Below, piece by piece: positions 16,718 to 26,171 of a DNA stretch of 64,000 bases. The position numbers were made by a program, and so were the translations under genes. The DNA comes from Streptomyces sp. BV286 (GTDB lineage Bacteria > Actinomycetota > Actinomycetes > Streptomycetales > Streptomycetaceae). The notes beneath the pieces are model-generated. The model made no database searches. It saw nothing but the letters and a program-made list of their open reading frames with translations, and was not told where the DNA came from. The stretch covers positions 20,030-84,029 of the forward strand of contig NZ_JAHRIB010000209.1 of the NCBI RefSeq assembly GCF_019090165.1, given 5' to 3'. Each line of letters opens with the position of its first letter. Position 1 is the first letter of the stretch.

Positions 16718-16834
16718 CCGGTCCCGTTCCAAAGGGGAAGCGGGCCCGTGCCCGGCTGCGCCGAGCGCGCCGATCACCGCCCGTGCTGTTCCGCGCTCCC
16801 AGCTGCGCGTTCCGCCCCTGACCGAAGGAGACCC

Positions 16835-17810
16835 GTGGGCGTCCCCACACTCGATTCCCTCGACCTCCAGATCATGCAAGCGCTCCAGCTCGACGGGCAC
16901 GCCCCGTTCAGCCGTATCGCCACCGTCCTCGGTGTCTCCGACCAGACCGTCGCCCGGCGGTACCGACGGCTGCGCAGCACCGTCAACGTGCGGGTGCTCG
17001 GCATGACGGACGAGAACCGCCTCGGCCGCCAGAGCTGGCTCGTACGCATGCACTGCACCCCGGATGTACGGAACAGCTCGCGGACGCGCTCGCCAAGCGC
17101 CCTGACACGCTCTACGTGAATCTCATCTCCGGTGGCACCGAGGTCGTCTGCGGCATGAAACCACGCAGCAGCAAGGAGCGCGCGACGAGCTGCTCTTCGA
17201 CCGGCTCCAGCGCACCCGGCAGATCGTCACGGTGACCGCCCACTGCCTGCTGCACTCCTTCTACGGCGGCCCACTTGGCCCGCTGAACAAGGCCAACGCG
17301 CTCACCCCCGACCAGGAGGCAGCTCTGCGACTGCCGCCTCCGGTGTCGCCGGATGCACCCGTCACTCTGGACGCGGCCGACAAGGCGCTGCTCGCGATGG
17401 TCCGCCGAGACGGCCGGGCCACCCTCACCGACCTGCAGAAGGCCACCGACCAGTCGGAGTCCGCGGTCAAGCGGCGGCTCGAAACCCTGCTCTCCACCGG
17501 CGTGCTGTACTTCGACGTGCAGTACGACCACGGGCCGCTCGGGCAGGACGTCGGCGCCATGCTCTGGCTCACCGTGGCACCCCACGCGCTCGCCGAGGTC
17601 GGCCGCAGCCTCGCCGAACACCCTGAAGTGCACTTCGCGTCCGCCACCACGGGCCAGGCCAACATCGTCGCCTCGGTCCACTCCCGGAGCCCCGACGAGC
17701 TGTACACCTATCTGAGCGAGAAGATCGGTGCCCTCAGCGGCATCCAAGCGGTGGAGTCGGCGCTCATCCTGCGCCAGGTCAAGCAACTCAACTACGAACC
17801 GAACCGCTGA
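16835..17810 (+). pseudogene. Lrp/AsnC-family two-domain regulator with two frameshifts
   Basis: A GTG start at 16835 with GAAGGAG before it opens a frame holding an AsnC-type helix-turn-helix (LQLDGHAPFSRIATVLGVSD). Near 17065 the frame must change to continue with EQLADALAKRPDTLYVNLIS, and near 17185 it changes again to DELLFDRLQRTRQIVTVTAH. The last frame then runs through a second HTH (LTDLQKATDQSESAVKRRLE) and an AsnC ligand domain to 17810. All parts of a roughly 320-residue protein are present, so the gene is recently broken or the two shifts are sequence errors. A shorter product from 17232 could be made. Confidence 0.75.
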
Positions 17811-18234
17811 CCCCGGCACGCGGTGGCCACCTGACGTTCTCGTGGCTCGTTCACCGATGGCGCGACGTTCACGAAACTCTCCCTTGTGGCGCGGCGGGGC
17901 CGCACTCTGCTGACACGTGGACACCTTCCGGCCACTCCTGCCTCCCGAGCCAGCCACAGCCGCCAGAACGCGGAAACGCGACATCCGGAGCGGCCTTGCG
18001 AGGGATTTCCGACGAGCCAACGGCTGTGGAACGCAGCGGGGCAAGCGTTCGCCCTGGCTCCGGGCCCGCCCAGGAATTTCGATCACAGCGGGCGACGACG
18101 AGCGTCACCCCAAGGTCGATGCTGCCTGCAGCGGCGTACCGCGGTCGTGGTACGGGCAGTGACCGCCGCAGGGCGACGCAAAGACCGACCCCGTTGCACG
18201 AGCCTTGAGGCCTGAAGCAACCCGGAGGTGGATT
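17811..18234. other. intergenic region before the ABC transporter
   Basis: There are 424 bases without a supported gene. Open frames here on both strands have no recognisable protein. It must contain the promoter of the ABC transporter, but no convincing -35/-10 pair or inverted repeat was picked out. Confidence 0.5.
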
Positions 18235-19173
18235 GTGATCGAGGTGAACAACCTCAGTAAGAGGTACGGCGACAAGCTCGCGGTCGACGCGCTGAGCTTC
18301 ACCGTGCGCCCTGGTGTGGTGACCGGATTTCTCGGGCCCAACGGGGCAGGCAAGTCGACGACGATGCGGATGGTCATGGGACTGGACCGGCCGTCGTCCG
18401 GAACCATTCGCGTCAACGGCCGCCCCTACGAGCAGCACAAGGCCCCGTTGCAGGAGATCGGGGTACTGCTGGAGGCCAAGGCGATCCACCCTGGTCGTTC
18501 GGCGTACAACCACCTGCTCGCGCTGGCGGCGAGCAACGGCATCGGCAAGCAGCGGGTGCTGGAGGTGATCGACATGGTCGGTCTGACGGAGGTGGCCCGC
18601 AAGCGTGCGGGCGGCTTCTCGCTGGGTATGGGGCAGCGGCTGGGCATCGCCTCGGCCCTGCTCGGCGACCCGCACATCGTCATGCTGGACGAGCCGGTGA
18701 ACGGCCTCGACCCCGAAGGCGTGCTGTGGATCCGCAACCTCCTCAAGGACCTCGCGGACCAGGGGCGGACCGTCTTCGTCTCCTCTCACCTGATGACCGA
18801 GATGGCGTTGATCGCCGAGGACCTCATCGTGATCGGGCGCGGTCGGCTGCTGTCCGCGGGCCCGCTCGCCGACTTCATCGCCCAGTCCGCCGGCCGGAGC
18901 GTGCGGGTGCAGTCACCGCAGGCCGCGTCCCTGCGTGACCTTCTGCTGGGGGACGGGGTCTCGGTCAGCAGCAGCCGGCCCGGCGTGCTGGACGTCCAGG
19001 GGCTGGAGGCCGCCGAGATCGGCGAACGCGCCGCGGCCGCCGGGCTGGTGCTGCACGAGTTGTTCGTTCAGGAGGCGTCGTTGGAGGAGGCATTCATGGA
19101 GCTGACCCGCGACTCCGTCGAGTACCACGCCACCACCGCCGAGTTCGCCACCGCCGGAAGGACGAGCCGATGA
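18235..19173 (+). CDS. ABC transporter ATP-binding protein
   Basis: This 312-residue ATPase has Walker A GPNGAGKST (about 34-42), signature FSLGMGQRLGIASAL, Walker B HIVMLDEPVNGLDPEG and a switch histidine in VFVSSHLM. A C-terminal extension (about 215-312) is typical of DrrA/CcmA-type drug or lipid exporters. The GTG at 18235 has CGGAGGTG before it. It overlaps the permease by four bases (ATGA), giving a two-gene exporter, followed after 122 bases by a two-component system that may control it or respond to the same signal. The substrate is unknown. Confidence 0.92.
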   Translation: MIEVNNLSKRYGDKLAVDALSFTVRPGVVTGFLGPNGAGKSTTMRMVMGLDRPSSGTIRVNGRPYEQHKAPLQEIGVLLEAKAIHPGRSAYNHLLALAASNGIGKQRVLEVIDMVGLTEVARKRAGGFSLGMGQRLGIASALLGDPHIVMLDEPVNGLDPEGVLWIRNLLKDLADQGRTVFVSSHLMTEMALIAEDLIVIGRGRLLSAGPLADFIAQSAGRSVRVQSPQAASLRDLLLGDGVSVSSSRPGVLDVQGLEAAEIGERAAAAGLVLHELFVQEASLEEAFMELTRDSVEYHATTAEFATAGRTSR

Positions 19174-20024
19174 GCACCGCCGCCCTCGACACCCAGGACG
19201 CACAGGACTCACGGAAAACGACCGGGACCGCCGGTCGGCACTCGGGCGGTCAGCAGGTCACCTTTGCGCGGGTCGTCCACATGGAATGGATCAAGCTGCG
19301 GTCGCTGCGCTCGACGCTCTACACGCTGGCGATCACCGTGGCCCTGGTCATCGGCTTCGGACTGCTCTTCAGCAGTGTGGTCGGTTCGGGAGACGGCCCG
19401 GGAGAGGATGACTTCGGCGACCCGACCTCGATCAGCCTGGGCGGGGTGATGCTCGCCGCGTTGGCCGTCGCGGTGCTCGGGGTGCTGATGAGCGCCGGCG
19501 AATACGCCACCGGATCCATCCGCGCCACGCTGGCCGCGGTCCCCTCACGCCTGCCGGTGCTGTGGGGCAAGGTGACCGTCTTCGCCGCGGTGAGCTTCGT
19601 GCTCATGTTCGTCGCGGTCCTCGGGGCCTTCCTGGCCGGTCAGTCGGTCATGTCCTCCCGCGGTCTTGACACCACCTCCCTCTCCGATCCAGGAGTGTTC
19701 CGGGCGCTGGCCGGCGCGGCGGTCTACCTCACCGGTGCCGGGCTCATCGGACTGGCGGTCGGCGTCCTGCTGCGCAACACCGCCGGAGCGATCACCCTCG
19801 TGGTGGGCGCGTTGTTCGTGGTGCCCGGCCTGATCCAGCTACTGCCGAGCAGCTGGAACGACGCCATCGGGCCGTATCTGCCGTCGAACGCGGCGAACGC
19901 GGTCATGACGGTGCGGACGGCCGGTGACTCGCTGTCGCCCGGGTCCGGGCTCGCGGTGTTCGCCGTCTACATCGTCGTGCTCCTGGCCGGCGCGGCCGTA
20001 CTGTTCAAGCGACGCGACGCGTGA
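19170..20024 (+). CDS. ABC-2 type permease
   Basis: This 284-residue membrane protein has an N-terminal cytosolic stretch (1-45) and then about six transmembrane segments: TLAITVALVIGFGLLF, a stretch near 90-110, VSFVLMFVAVLGAFLAG, AVYLTGAGLIGLAVGVLL, ITLVVGALFVVPGLI and VFAVYIVVLLAGAAVLF. GEYATGSIRATLAAVPSR between the second and third is the cytosolic coupling loop common in this family. It partners the ATPase with which it overlaps by four bases. Confidence 0.9.
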   Translation: MSTAALDTQDAQDSRKTTGTAGRHSGGQQVTFARVVHMEWIKLRSLRSTLYTLAITVALVIGFGLLFSSVVGSGDGPGEDDFGDPTSISLGGVMLAALAVAVLGVLMSAGEYATGSIRATLAAVPSRLPVLWGKVTVFAAVSFVLMFVAVLGAFLAGQSVMSSRGLDTTSLSDPGVFRALAGAAVYLTGAGLIGLAVGVLLRNTAGAITLVVGALFVVPGLIQLLPSSWNDAIGPYLPSNAANAVMTVRTAGDSLSPGSGLAVFAVYIVVLLAGAAVLFKRRDA

Positions 20025-20146
20025 TCCCGGTCGCCGCGGTCACGCCGTCGACCCGCTCATACGCCTTCAGGCGTGAGGACCGGCGGCCGTATCTGTCCGA
20101 AACCAAGGATCTGCACTGACGATATGTACCAAGGAACGGTGAAGCC

Positions 20147-21412
20147 GTGATCGGACCGGCGTCGCTGCAACGGATCACCGGCGCTCACCCGCGCCTGCTG
20201 GACGCCGCCCTCGCCACGCTTGTGGGCGGTATCGGCCTGCTGCCCCTGTTGTTCGGACGGTGGCCCGACGGCGTGCGGCCGTCGGGCGCCGACGCCGTCG
20301 CCGCGGCGGCCGCGTTCCTGCTTCTGCTGGGCCGCCGCCGGGCCCCGCTGCTGGTCCTGGCGCTGACAGTGCTCGGGGAGGTGACTTTCACCGTCCTCGC
20401 GTCGTATCCGTCGCGGGTGCTGAAGGTCGCCGCGTTGATCGCGGTCTACACCGTGGCCCGAACGGTCCGCCGGCGGATCGCCTTGATCACCGTCTCGGCC
20501 ACGGCCCTCACCCTGTACGCGGTCATCACCTATGCGACGGATTCGGCCGCCGGCCCGGAGGCCGGTGCCGTGTTGGCCTGGACCGGGATGTTCGCCGCCG
20601 TCGGGGCCACCGTGCGCACCTGGCACGACTACGCCGCCGCGATGGAGGAGCGAGCACTGCGGGCGGAGGCGAGCAAGGAGGAAGAGGCCCGCCGCCGGGT
20701 CGCCGAGGAGCGGCTGCGCATCGCGCGGGAACTCCACGACGTGATCGCCCACCACATCGCCCTCATCACCATTCAGGCAGGAGTCGCCGGTCACTTCCTG
20801 CGAGGCCGGCCGGATCAGGCCGAGGTGGCGCTCGGTCACATCCGTGACGCCGGCCGCACGGTCCTGGACGAACTGGGCCCGCTGCTGCACGTACTGCGCC
20901 AGTCCGGCGACGAGTCGACGGAGACGCAACCGACCGAACCCGTGCCCGGCCTGTCCCGCCTCGGAGAGCTCCTCGAATCGCTGACCGCAGCCGGGCTGAG
21001 CGTCCGCCAGCGACAGGCCGGCCACCCGCGCCCCCTGCCGACCGCCATCGACCTGGCCGCCTACCGCGTCGTCCAGGAGGGGCTGACCAACGCACACAAG
21101 CACGGGGCGACCGCCGAGGCGGGACTTCTCGTCGATTACGGGCCCGACGAACTGCGCATCCGGATCACCAACCCAGTGGACTCCGGCCCCTATCCGGCGG
21201 CCGCGACGGGCACCGGCCACGGGCTGACGGGCATGCGCGAGCGCGCCCACGCGCTCGGCGGCAGCCTCCATGCCGGTGCAGACGTCGACGGTCGTTTCCG
21301 TCTCGTTGTGCGTCTACCGCTGCCCCCGGCCGGACCACCGTCCGACACTCGCACGTCAGAGTGGCCGGGCACGGCCCTGCCCGCGACCGCCGCCAACGGG
21401 AGGCAGGGATGA
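20147..21412 (+). CDS. sensor histidine kinase, NarL/DesK type
   Basis: This 421-residue kinase starts at GTG 20147, with about five N-terminal transmembrane helices (20-160) and a short coiled coil rich in Glu/Arg. The HisKA_3 box RIARELHDVIAHHIALIT has His 197. The HATPase region has AYRVVQEGLTNAHKHG and a late GHGLTGMRERAHALGG. There is no extracellular sensor domain, so it probably senses within the membrane. It overlaps the regulator by four bases. It follows the ABC exporter, a common arrangement for antibiotic- or envelope-stress-induced pumps. Confidence 0.92.
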   Translation: MIGPASLQRITGAHPRLLDAALATLVGGIGLLPLLFGRWPDGVRPSGADAVAAAAAFLLLLGRRRAPLLVLALTVLGEVTFTVLASYPSRVLKVAALIAVYTVARTVRRRIALITVSATALTLYAVITYATDSAAGPEAGAVLAWTGMFAAVGATVRTWHDYAAAMEERALRAEASKEEEARRRVAEERLRIARELHDVIAHHIALITIQAGVAGHFLRGRPDQAEVALGHIRDAGRTVLDELGPLLHVLRQSGDESTETQPTEPVPGLSRLGELLESLTAAGLSVRQRQAGHPRPLPTAIDLAAYRVVQEGLTNAHKHGATAEAGLLVDYGPDELRIRITNPVDSGPYPAAATGTGHGLTGMRERAHALGGSLHAGADVDGRFRLVVRLPLPPAGPPSDTRTSEWPGTALPATAANGRQG

Positions 21413-22074
21413 CCGTCCGTGTTCTGCTCGCCGACGACCAGGCCCTCGTGCGCTCCAGCTTCCGTATGCTCATCGAGTCGGAGCCGGACCTGGAGGTCGT
21501 CGGAGAGGCTGCGACGGGTGAGGAGGCGGTCGCGCTGGCCCGCAGCGCCCGTGCCGACGTCGTGCTGATGGACATCCGGATGCCGGATATGGACGGCCTC
21601 GCCGCCACGCGCGCCATCTCGGCCGACGAAGATCTCGCGGGCGTCCGGGTGCTGATCCTGACGACCTTCGAAGCCGACGAGCATGTCTTCCACGCGCTGC
21701 GAGCCGGGGCCAGCGGGTTCCTCGGAAAAGGCGTGGAGCTCTCCTACCTCCTCGACGCCATCCGGCTGGTCGCCCGCGGAGAGGCGCTGCTGTCCCCCAG
21801 GGCGACCAGGACACTCATCGCCCACTACCTCGCCTCACCCGACAGGACGAGCATCCCGACCCCGGCGCTTACGGCCCTGACCGACCGCGAGCGCCAGGTG
21901 CTCCATTTCGTGGCCGCCGGACTCTCCAACGACGCCATCGCCGAACAGCTCCACATCTCGCCATCGACCGCCAAGACCCACGTGAACCGCATCATGACCA
22001 AGCTCGGTGTCCGCGACCGCGCCCAACTCGTCGTGATCGCCTACCAGAACGGTTACGCCTACCCCGGCGCATGA
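21409..22074 (+). CDS. response regulator, NarL type
   Basis: This 221-residue protein has a receiver domain with phospho-acceptor Asp 55 (VVLMDIRMPD), a switch Thr in LILTTFE, a Lys in FLGKGVE and a LuxR-type HTH at about 150-215 (LTDRERQVLHFVAAGLSNDA). The ATG at 21409 overlaps the kinase stop. It is probably the cognate partner of that kinase and a regulator of the preceding ABC genes. Confidence 0.93.
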   Translation: MTVRVLLADDQALVRSSFRMLIESEPDLEVVGEAATGEEAVALARSARADVVLMDIRMPDMDGLAATRAISADEDLAGVRVLILTTFEADEHVFHALRAGASGFLGKGVELSYLLDAIRLVARGEALLSPRATRTLIAHYLASPDRTSIPTPALTALTDRERQVLHFVAAGLSNDAIAEQLHISPSTAKTHVNRIMTKLGVRDRAQLVVIAYQNGYAYPGA

Positions 22075-22148
22075 CCGACCGCACACCGCTCGGTACGCCG
22101 GTTGCCCGTCGGCTGCGCTGCCTGACAGCGTGCGGGGTGACTTGTGAG

Positions 22149-22193
22149 GGGTCCGCCGCCGCGTCCTGGGGGAGAGAACGTGGCGGCGGACCC
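22149..22193. terminator. hairpin between convergent genes
   Basis: A perfect 12-bp inverted repeat, GGGTCCGCCGCC (22149-22160) and its complement (22182-22193), has a 21-base loop. It lies between the response regulator and the 3' end of the molybdenum hydroxylase operon and is placed to end both transcripts. Confidence 0.55.
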
Positions 22194-22283
22194 GGTGCCC
22201 GGCGGTGCGGCATGGCAAGCCGCCGGACGCTTGGGAGCCCCGACAGCCGGGTGGCCGGGTGGGTGCACCGGCCAACCGGGGGC

Positions 22284-24470
22284 TCAGAGCAGTGCTTCGG
22301 CGGTGATGGGCAGTTCGCGGATACGCCGGCCGGTGGCGTTGAAGACCGCGTTGGCGATGGCGGGCGCCACTCCGACGATGACGATCTCACCGAGTCCCTT
22401 GACGCCGATCGGGTCGGCCTCGTAGTCCTCACCCTCGATGTAGATGGCTTTCATGTCGGGCATGTCGGCGTGGGTCGGCACGAGGTAGTCGGCAAGGTTG
22501 GCGTTGACGATCCGGCCGTCGCGGTGGTCGGTGACCGTGTGCTCCAGGAGGGCATGACCGATACCGCCGACCATGGCCCCGATGGCCTGGCTGTCGGCGA
22601 GCCTGGGGTTGATGATGCGGGCGGCGTCGTACACGCCGACCATGCGCCGCACCCGGACCAGGCCCAGGCGGGAGTCGACGGCGACTTCGGCGAAGGTCGC
22701 GGCATAGGCGTAGAAGGAGAACTTCTCCGATTCCGGCGCTCCGGCGTACGAGCCCATCGCTTCGAGGTGGGTGCGGTTGTTGCGGGCCAGGAGGCGCTGG
22801 TACGTCTCCCCGCGGGTGGGCTCGTCCTTCACATACAGCCGTCCGCCTCGTACGACGATGTCAGCGGCGCCGGCTCCGTGCAGGGGTGATCCGTCGTCGT
22901 CGACCGCAAGCGTGATGGCCTGCTCGCGCAGCTTGTCGCAGCCGTCCTGGACGGCGGAGCCGACACTGGCCATGGTCTGCGAGCCGGCGTGGACGGGGGC
23001 CGGGGGCATGAGTGAGTCGCCGAGCCGGAACGTCACCTGCCGCATGGTCAGGCCAAGGGCGTCGGCGGCGACCTGGGTCATCGAGGTGGCCGTGCCGGGG
23101 CCCATGTCGCTGGTCGCGGACTGCACCAGGGCGGTGCCGTCGGCGTCGAGCCGGACCGACGCCTGGGCCGCGCTGCGCTGGGTGTCGTAGACACCGGCGG
23201 CCATGCCCATACCGATGAGCCAGTTGCCGTCGCGCGTCGAGCGGGGCTTGGGGTTGCGCCGGTGCCAGCCGAACTCGCGGGCACCCGTGCGGTAGCAGTC
23301 GCGCAGGCGGCGGGTTGAGAACGGCAGATTGGTGGACTCGTCGTCGGCGGGTTCGTTGCGCAGCCGCAGCTCGATCGGGTCCAGGCCCAGTTCGTGGGCG
23401 AGTTCGTCCATCGCCGATTCGACAGGGAAGGCGCCGCTGGCGTAGCCGGGGCCGCGCATGAACCACGGGGTGCTCACGTCCAGCGGGACGTGGCGGTAGG
23501 CCTGGCGGACGTTGGGGGTGCTGTAGAGCATCCGGCCGGGTTCCAGAACGTGTTCGCTGTGCCTCTCGTAGCGGGAGCTCTCGGTGCGGATGTCGTGCGC
23601 CGACGCGGTCAGGCGGCCCTGCCGGTTGGCGCCGAGGCTCAGTTCGTACTCGTAGGCGGGCCGGAATCCCACGCCGAAGTACAACTGCCTGCGCGTGAGG
23701 ACGAGTTTCACTGTGCGTTTCACTTCGCGGGCGGCCAGGGCCGCGGTGACGGCGTGCACGTAGGTGCGGGCGGCGCTGCCGAAGGCCCCGCCGACGAACG
23801 GCGAGATGACGCGGACGTTGCCGGGCGCGATGCCGAACTCACCGGCCAGGGTGCGCACGGCGCCCACCACGTTCTGGGTCTTCTCCCAGACGGTCAGCCG
23901 GTCACCGTCCCAGCGGGCGACGGTGGCGTGCGGTTCCATCGGATTGTGGTGGTTGCGGGCCATCCGGTACGTCAGATCCAGCCGGACCGGAGCGGATTCA
24001 AGGGCTGCGTCGGCGTCGCCGCGTGCATAGGTCTCGGGGTCGTCGGCGGGTTCGGCGACGCTGATGTCGGTCGAGACGGACTCGGCGTCGTAGGAGACCT
24101 GCACCAGGCTCGCGGCGTGCTGGGCGATCTCCAGCGTGGTCGCCATCACGACCGCGACCGGCTGACCGAAGAACCGGACCCGATCGTCCTGGAAGGCACG
24201 CAGCCGCCGGCCCGGCGGGAATCCTCCTTGGACGGGCGGCAGCTTGGGCGCGTTGAGGTGACTGATCACCTTCAGGACGCCGGTTTCGGCTTCGGCGGCG
24301 CGGGCATCGATGCCGATGACACGGCCCCGGCCGACACTGCTGTCGACGAGAACCGCGTGCACGAACCCGTCGGGGCTGTTGTCGGCGGCGTACTTCGCTT
24401 TCCCGGTCACCCTCAGCCGTGCGTCGACCCGAGGCTCCGCCGCACCGACGGCTGCCTGTGGCTGGCTCAC
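22284..24470 (-). CDS. molybdenum hydroxylase, large (Mo-binding) subunit
   Basis: This 728-residue xanthine-dehydrogenase-family large subunit is of PaoC/YagR type. It has VDARLRVTGKAKYAADN at the start, the FVGGAFGS molybdopterin loop, RGPGYASGAFPVESAMDELA, and near the C-terminus VKGLGEIVIVG with the catalytic Glu. It starts at GTG 24470 and overlaps the FAD subunit by four bases, and a longer upstream reading was rejected. With the two genes upstream it forms a heterotrimer that oxidises an aldehyde or hydroxylates an aromatic ring with water. It has no leader of its own and would be exported with the Tat-tagged iron-sulphur subunit. No maturation factor (MocA/XdhC type) is seen nearby. 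Confidence 0.9.
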   Translation of the reverse strand: MSQPQAAVGAAEPRVDARLRVTGKAKYAADNSPDGFVHAVLVDSSVGRGRVIGIDARAAEAETGVLKVISHLNAPKLPPVQGGFPPGRRLRAFQDDRVRFFGQPVAVVMATTLEIAQHAASLVQVSYDAESVSTDISVAEPADDPETYARGDADAALESAPVRLDLTYRMARNHHNPMEPHATVARWDGDRLTVWEKTQNVVGAVRTLAGEFGIAPGNVRVISPFVGGAFGSAARTYVHAVTAALAAREVKRTVKLVLTRRQLYFGVGFRPAYEYELSLGANRQGRLTASAHDIRTESSRYERHSEHVLEPGRMLYSTPNVRQAYRHVPLDVSTPWFMRGPGYASGAFPVESAMDELAHELGLDPIELRLRNEPADDESTNLPFSTRRLRDCYRTGAREFGWHRRNPKPRSTRDGNWLIGMGMAAGVYDTQRSAAQASVRLDADGTALVQSATSDMGPGTATSMTQVAADALGLTMRQVTFRLGDSLMPPAPVHAGSQTMASVGSAVQDGCDKLREQAITLAVDDDGSPLHGAGAADIVVRGGRLYVKDEPTRGETYQRLLARNNRTHLEAMGSYAGAPESEKFSFYAYAATFAEVAVDSRLGLVRVRRMVGVYDAARIINPRLADSQAIGAMVGGIGHALLEHTVTDHRDGRIVNANLADYLVPTHADMPDMKAIYIEGEDYEADPIGVKGLGEIVIVGVAPAIANAVFNATGRRIRELPITAEALL

Positions 24471-25447
24471 TTGGTGCCTCCTACGGTGCTCAGCTGACGT
24501 TCGACGGTGCGTTTGAGCAACTCGACCTTGAAACGGTTGTGCGCGAGGGGGCGGGCCCCGACGGCCGCTTGCTGCGCGGCGGCCGCCCACAACGACTCAG
24601 AGGGACGCTCACCCACGAGATGCAACTCGACGGCGGGCAGCTTCCACGGCACCGTGCCCACTCCCCCGGCGGCCACCTTCGCCTCCTGGATCACGCCACC
24701 GCGCACGTGCAGTGCGACGGCGGCCGACGTGAGCGCGAACTCGTACGACTGCCGGTCGCGTACCTTCACATAGCCGGACTTCAGAGGGCGCGGAAGGGCC
24801 GGGATCTCGACCGCCGTGATCAACTCGCCTTGTCCGACGGCATGTTCACGCTGTGGGGTGCTGCCCGGCCGCAGCAGGAAGTCGGCGAAGGCGACACGGC
24901 GTTCTCCGTCCGGGCCCAGCAGGTGCACGGTCGCCTCCAGCGCGGCGAAGGCGACGGCGACGTCGGAGGGGTGGGTGGCCACGCAGCCGTCGGAGGTGCC
25001 GAGGATCGCGTGGGTGCGGTTGAAGCCCTCCCGGGCCGCACAGCCCGAGCCGGGGTCGCGTTTGTTGCAGTCGGCGCTCACGTCACGGAAGTAGGTGCAG
25101 CGGGTGCGCTGCATGATGTTGCCGCCGATGGTTGCCATGTTCCGCAACTGAGCCGACGCACTCAGCTCCAGTGCTTCGGAGACAACGGGATACAGGGCGC
25201 GCACCTTGGAATGGGCGGCGGCCTCCGCCATCCGCACCAGCGCGCCGATGCGCAGGCCCCCGCGCTCGGTGACGGTGACGTCGCGCAGCGGCAGGGTGCT
25301 GATGTCGACCAGCGAGCTGGGGCGTTCGACGGTCTCCCGCATGAGGTCGACGAGCGTGGTACCGCCGGCGATGTATCGACCGCCGCGCCGACCGGCGTCG
25401 AGGGCCTCACGCGTGTCCGCGGCTTTGGTGTAGGTGAAGGGATACAT
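24467..25447 (-). CDS. molybdenum hydroxylase, FAD subunit
   Basis: This 326-residue protein has the FAD-binding YIAGGTTLVDLM (about 25-36) and TIGGNIMQRTRC (about 112-123), followed by a Cys set in RCTYFRDVSADCNKRDPG and a further GSGC. That extra Cys set is the [4Fe-4S] insert known in PaoB and 4-hydroxybenzoyl-CoA reductase, which places the enzyme in the PaoABC branch. A CO-dehydrogenase flavoprotein C-terminal domain follows. The start is five bases after the iron-sulphur gene ends. Confidence 0.9.
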   Translation of the reverse strand: MYPFTYTKAADTREALDAGRRGGRYIAGGTTLVDLMRETVERPSSLVDISTLPLRDVTVTERGGLRIGALVRMAEAAAHSKVRALYPVVSEALELSASAQLRNMATIGGNIMQRTRCTYFRDVSADCNKRDPGSGCAAREGFNRTHAILGTSDGCVATHPSDVAVAFAALEATVHLLGPDGERRVAFADFLLRPGSTPQREHAVGQGELITAVEIPALPRPLKSGYVKVRDRQSYEFALTSAAVALHVRGGVIQEAKVAAGGVGTVPWKLPAVELHLVGERPSESLWAAAAQQAAVGARPLAHNRFKVELLKRTVERQLSTVGGTK

Positions 25448-25451
25448 GGGA

Positions 25452-26096
25452 TCAGCCCTTCCGGCCGGCGGCCTGCTCGACCGCGCGCTCGATCTTCACG
25501 TAGCAGCCGCAGCGGCAGATGTTGCCGCTCATCCACTCCCGGATCTCCTCCGGCGAACCGGTGTGACCCTCCTGGATGCACCCGACACCGGACACGATCT
25601 GCCCCGGCGTGCAGAAGCCGCACTGGAAGGCGTCCTGGTCGATGAATGCCTGCTGCAACGGGTGGAGCCGGTCGCCCTTTGCCAGGCCCTCGATCGTGGT
25701 GACTTCGGCGCCCTCAAGGCGCACCGCCAGTGTCAGACAGGAGTTGACCCGGCGTCCGTCGACCAAGACCGTGCAGGCGCCGCAGGCCCCGGCGTTGCAG
25801 CCCTTCTTCGAACCGGTCAGGTCGAGATGCTCGCGCAGCAGGTCGAGGAGCGAGGTGCGGTTGTCGACCGTGAGGGTGCGCCGGACCCCGTTGACCGTCA
25901 ACGAGACATGGCTGCCGGGCGGCGCTTCGGCGGCCACCGCTTCCTCGGCGGCGGACAGGGATGATCCCGCGGCCAATCCGCCTACCGCGGCGGCTCCTCC
26001 GACAGCGGTCGTCGTGGCGATGAAGGCACGCCGGGTGGGCGGTGCCGGGGAATCGGCGGAGGGAGTCACGGCATGGAAGGGAGGTTCGGTGGACAT
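25452..26096 (-). CDS. molybdenum hydroxylase, 2Fe-2S subunit with Tat leader
   Basis: This 214-residue protein has a leader with TRRAFIATTTAVGGAAAVGG (about 20-39), a plant-type ferredoxin domain with GCNAGACGACTVLVDGRRV and a helical domain with CGFCTPGQIVSG and NICRCGCYVKI. These supply eight cysteines for two [2Fe-2S] clusters. The twin arginine implies export of the folded trimer, as for E. coli PaoABC. The ATG at 26096 corresponds exactly to the start of the amidohydrolase gene with which the leader and upstream DNA are shared. A GTG six bases earlier is possible. Confidence 0.9.
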   Translation of the reverse strand: MSTEPPFHAVTPSADSPAPPTRRAFIATTTAVGGAAAVGGLAAGSSLSAAEEAVAAEAPPGSHVSLTVNGVRRTLTVDNRTSLLDLLREHLDLTGSKKGCNAGACGACTVLVDGRRVNSCLTLAVRLEGAEVTTIEGLAKGDRLHPLQQAFIDQDAFQCGFCTPGQIVSGVGCIQEGHTGSPEEIREWMSGNICRCGCYVKIERAVEQAAGRKG

Positions 26097-26171
26097 GTCC
26101 ACTCTCTCTCATCGGTGACGCTTGCGGTTGTCGGGTGTGTGCCGATTCCCTTGCCGCCTCCGCGAAGGCGC
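25980..26171 (-). repeat. Tat leader plus upstream DNA, copy 2 of 2
   Basis: This is the partner of the repeat at 11400-11590. It covers the leader coding region and about 75 bases of untranslated DNA of the iron-sulphur gene. The encoded leaders share HAVTP, TRR-FIA-T and GGAA-VGGLAAG in register, and the bases are similar throughout, including non-coding parts. Confidence 0.8.

Noticed and set aside
20061..20074. Short hairpin ACGCCT-TC-AGGCGT after the ABC permease
   Set aside because: A six-base stem is too short to call a terminator, and the following kinase may be co-transcribed.
23394..24497. Plus-strand open frame of 367 codons over the Mo subunit
   Set aside because: It is a shadow of the conserved molybdenum hydroxylase gene with no motif of its own.
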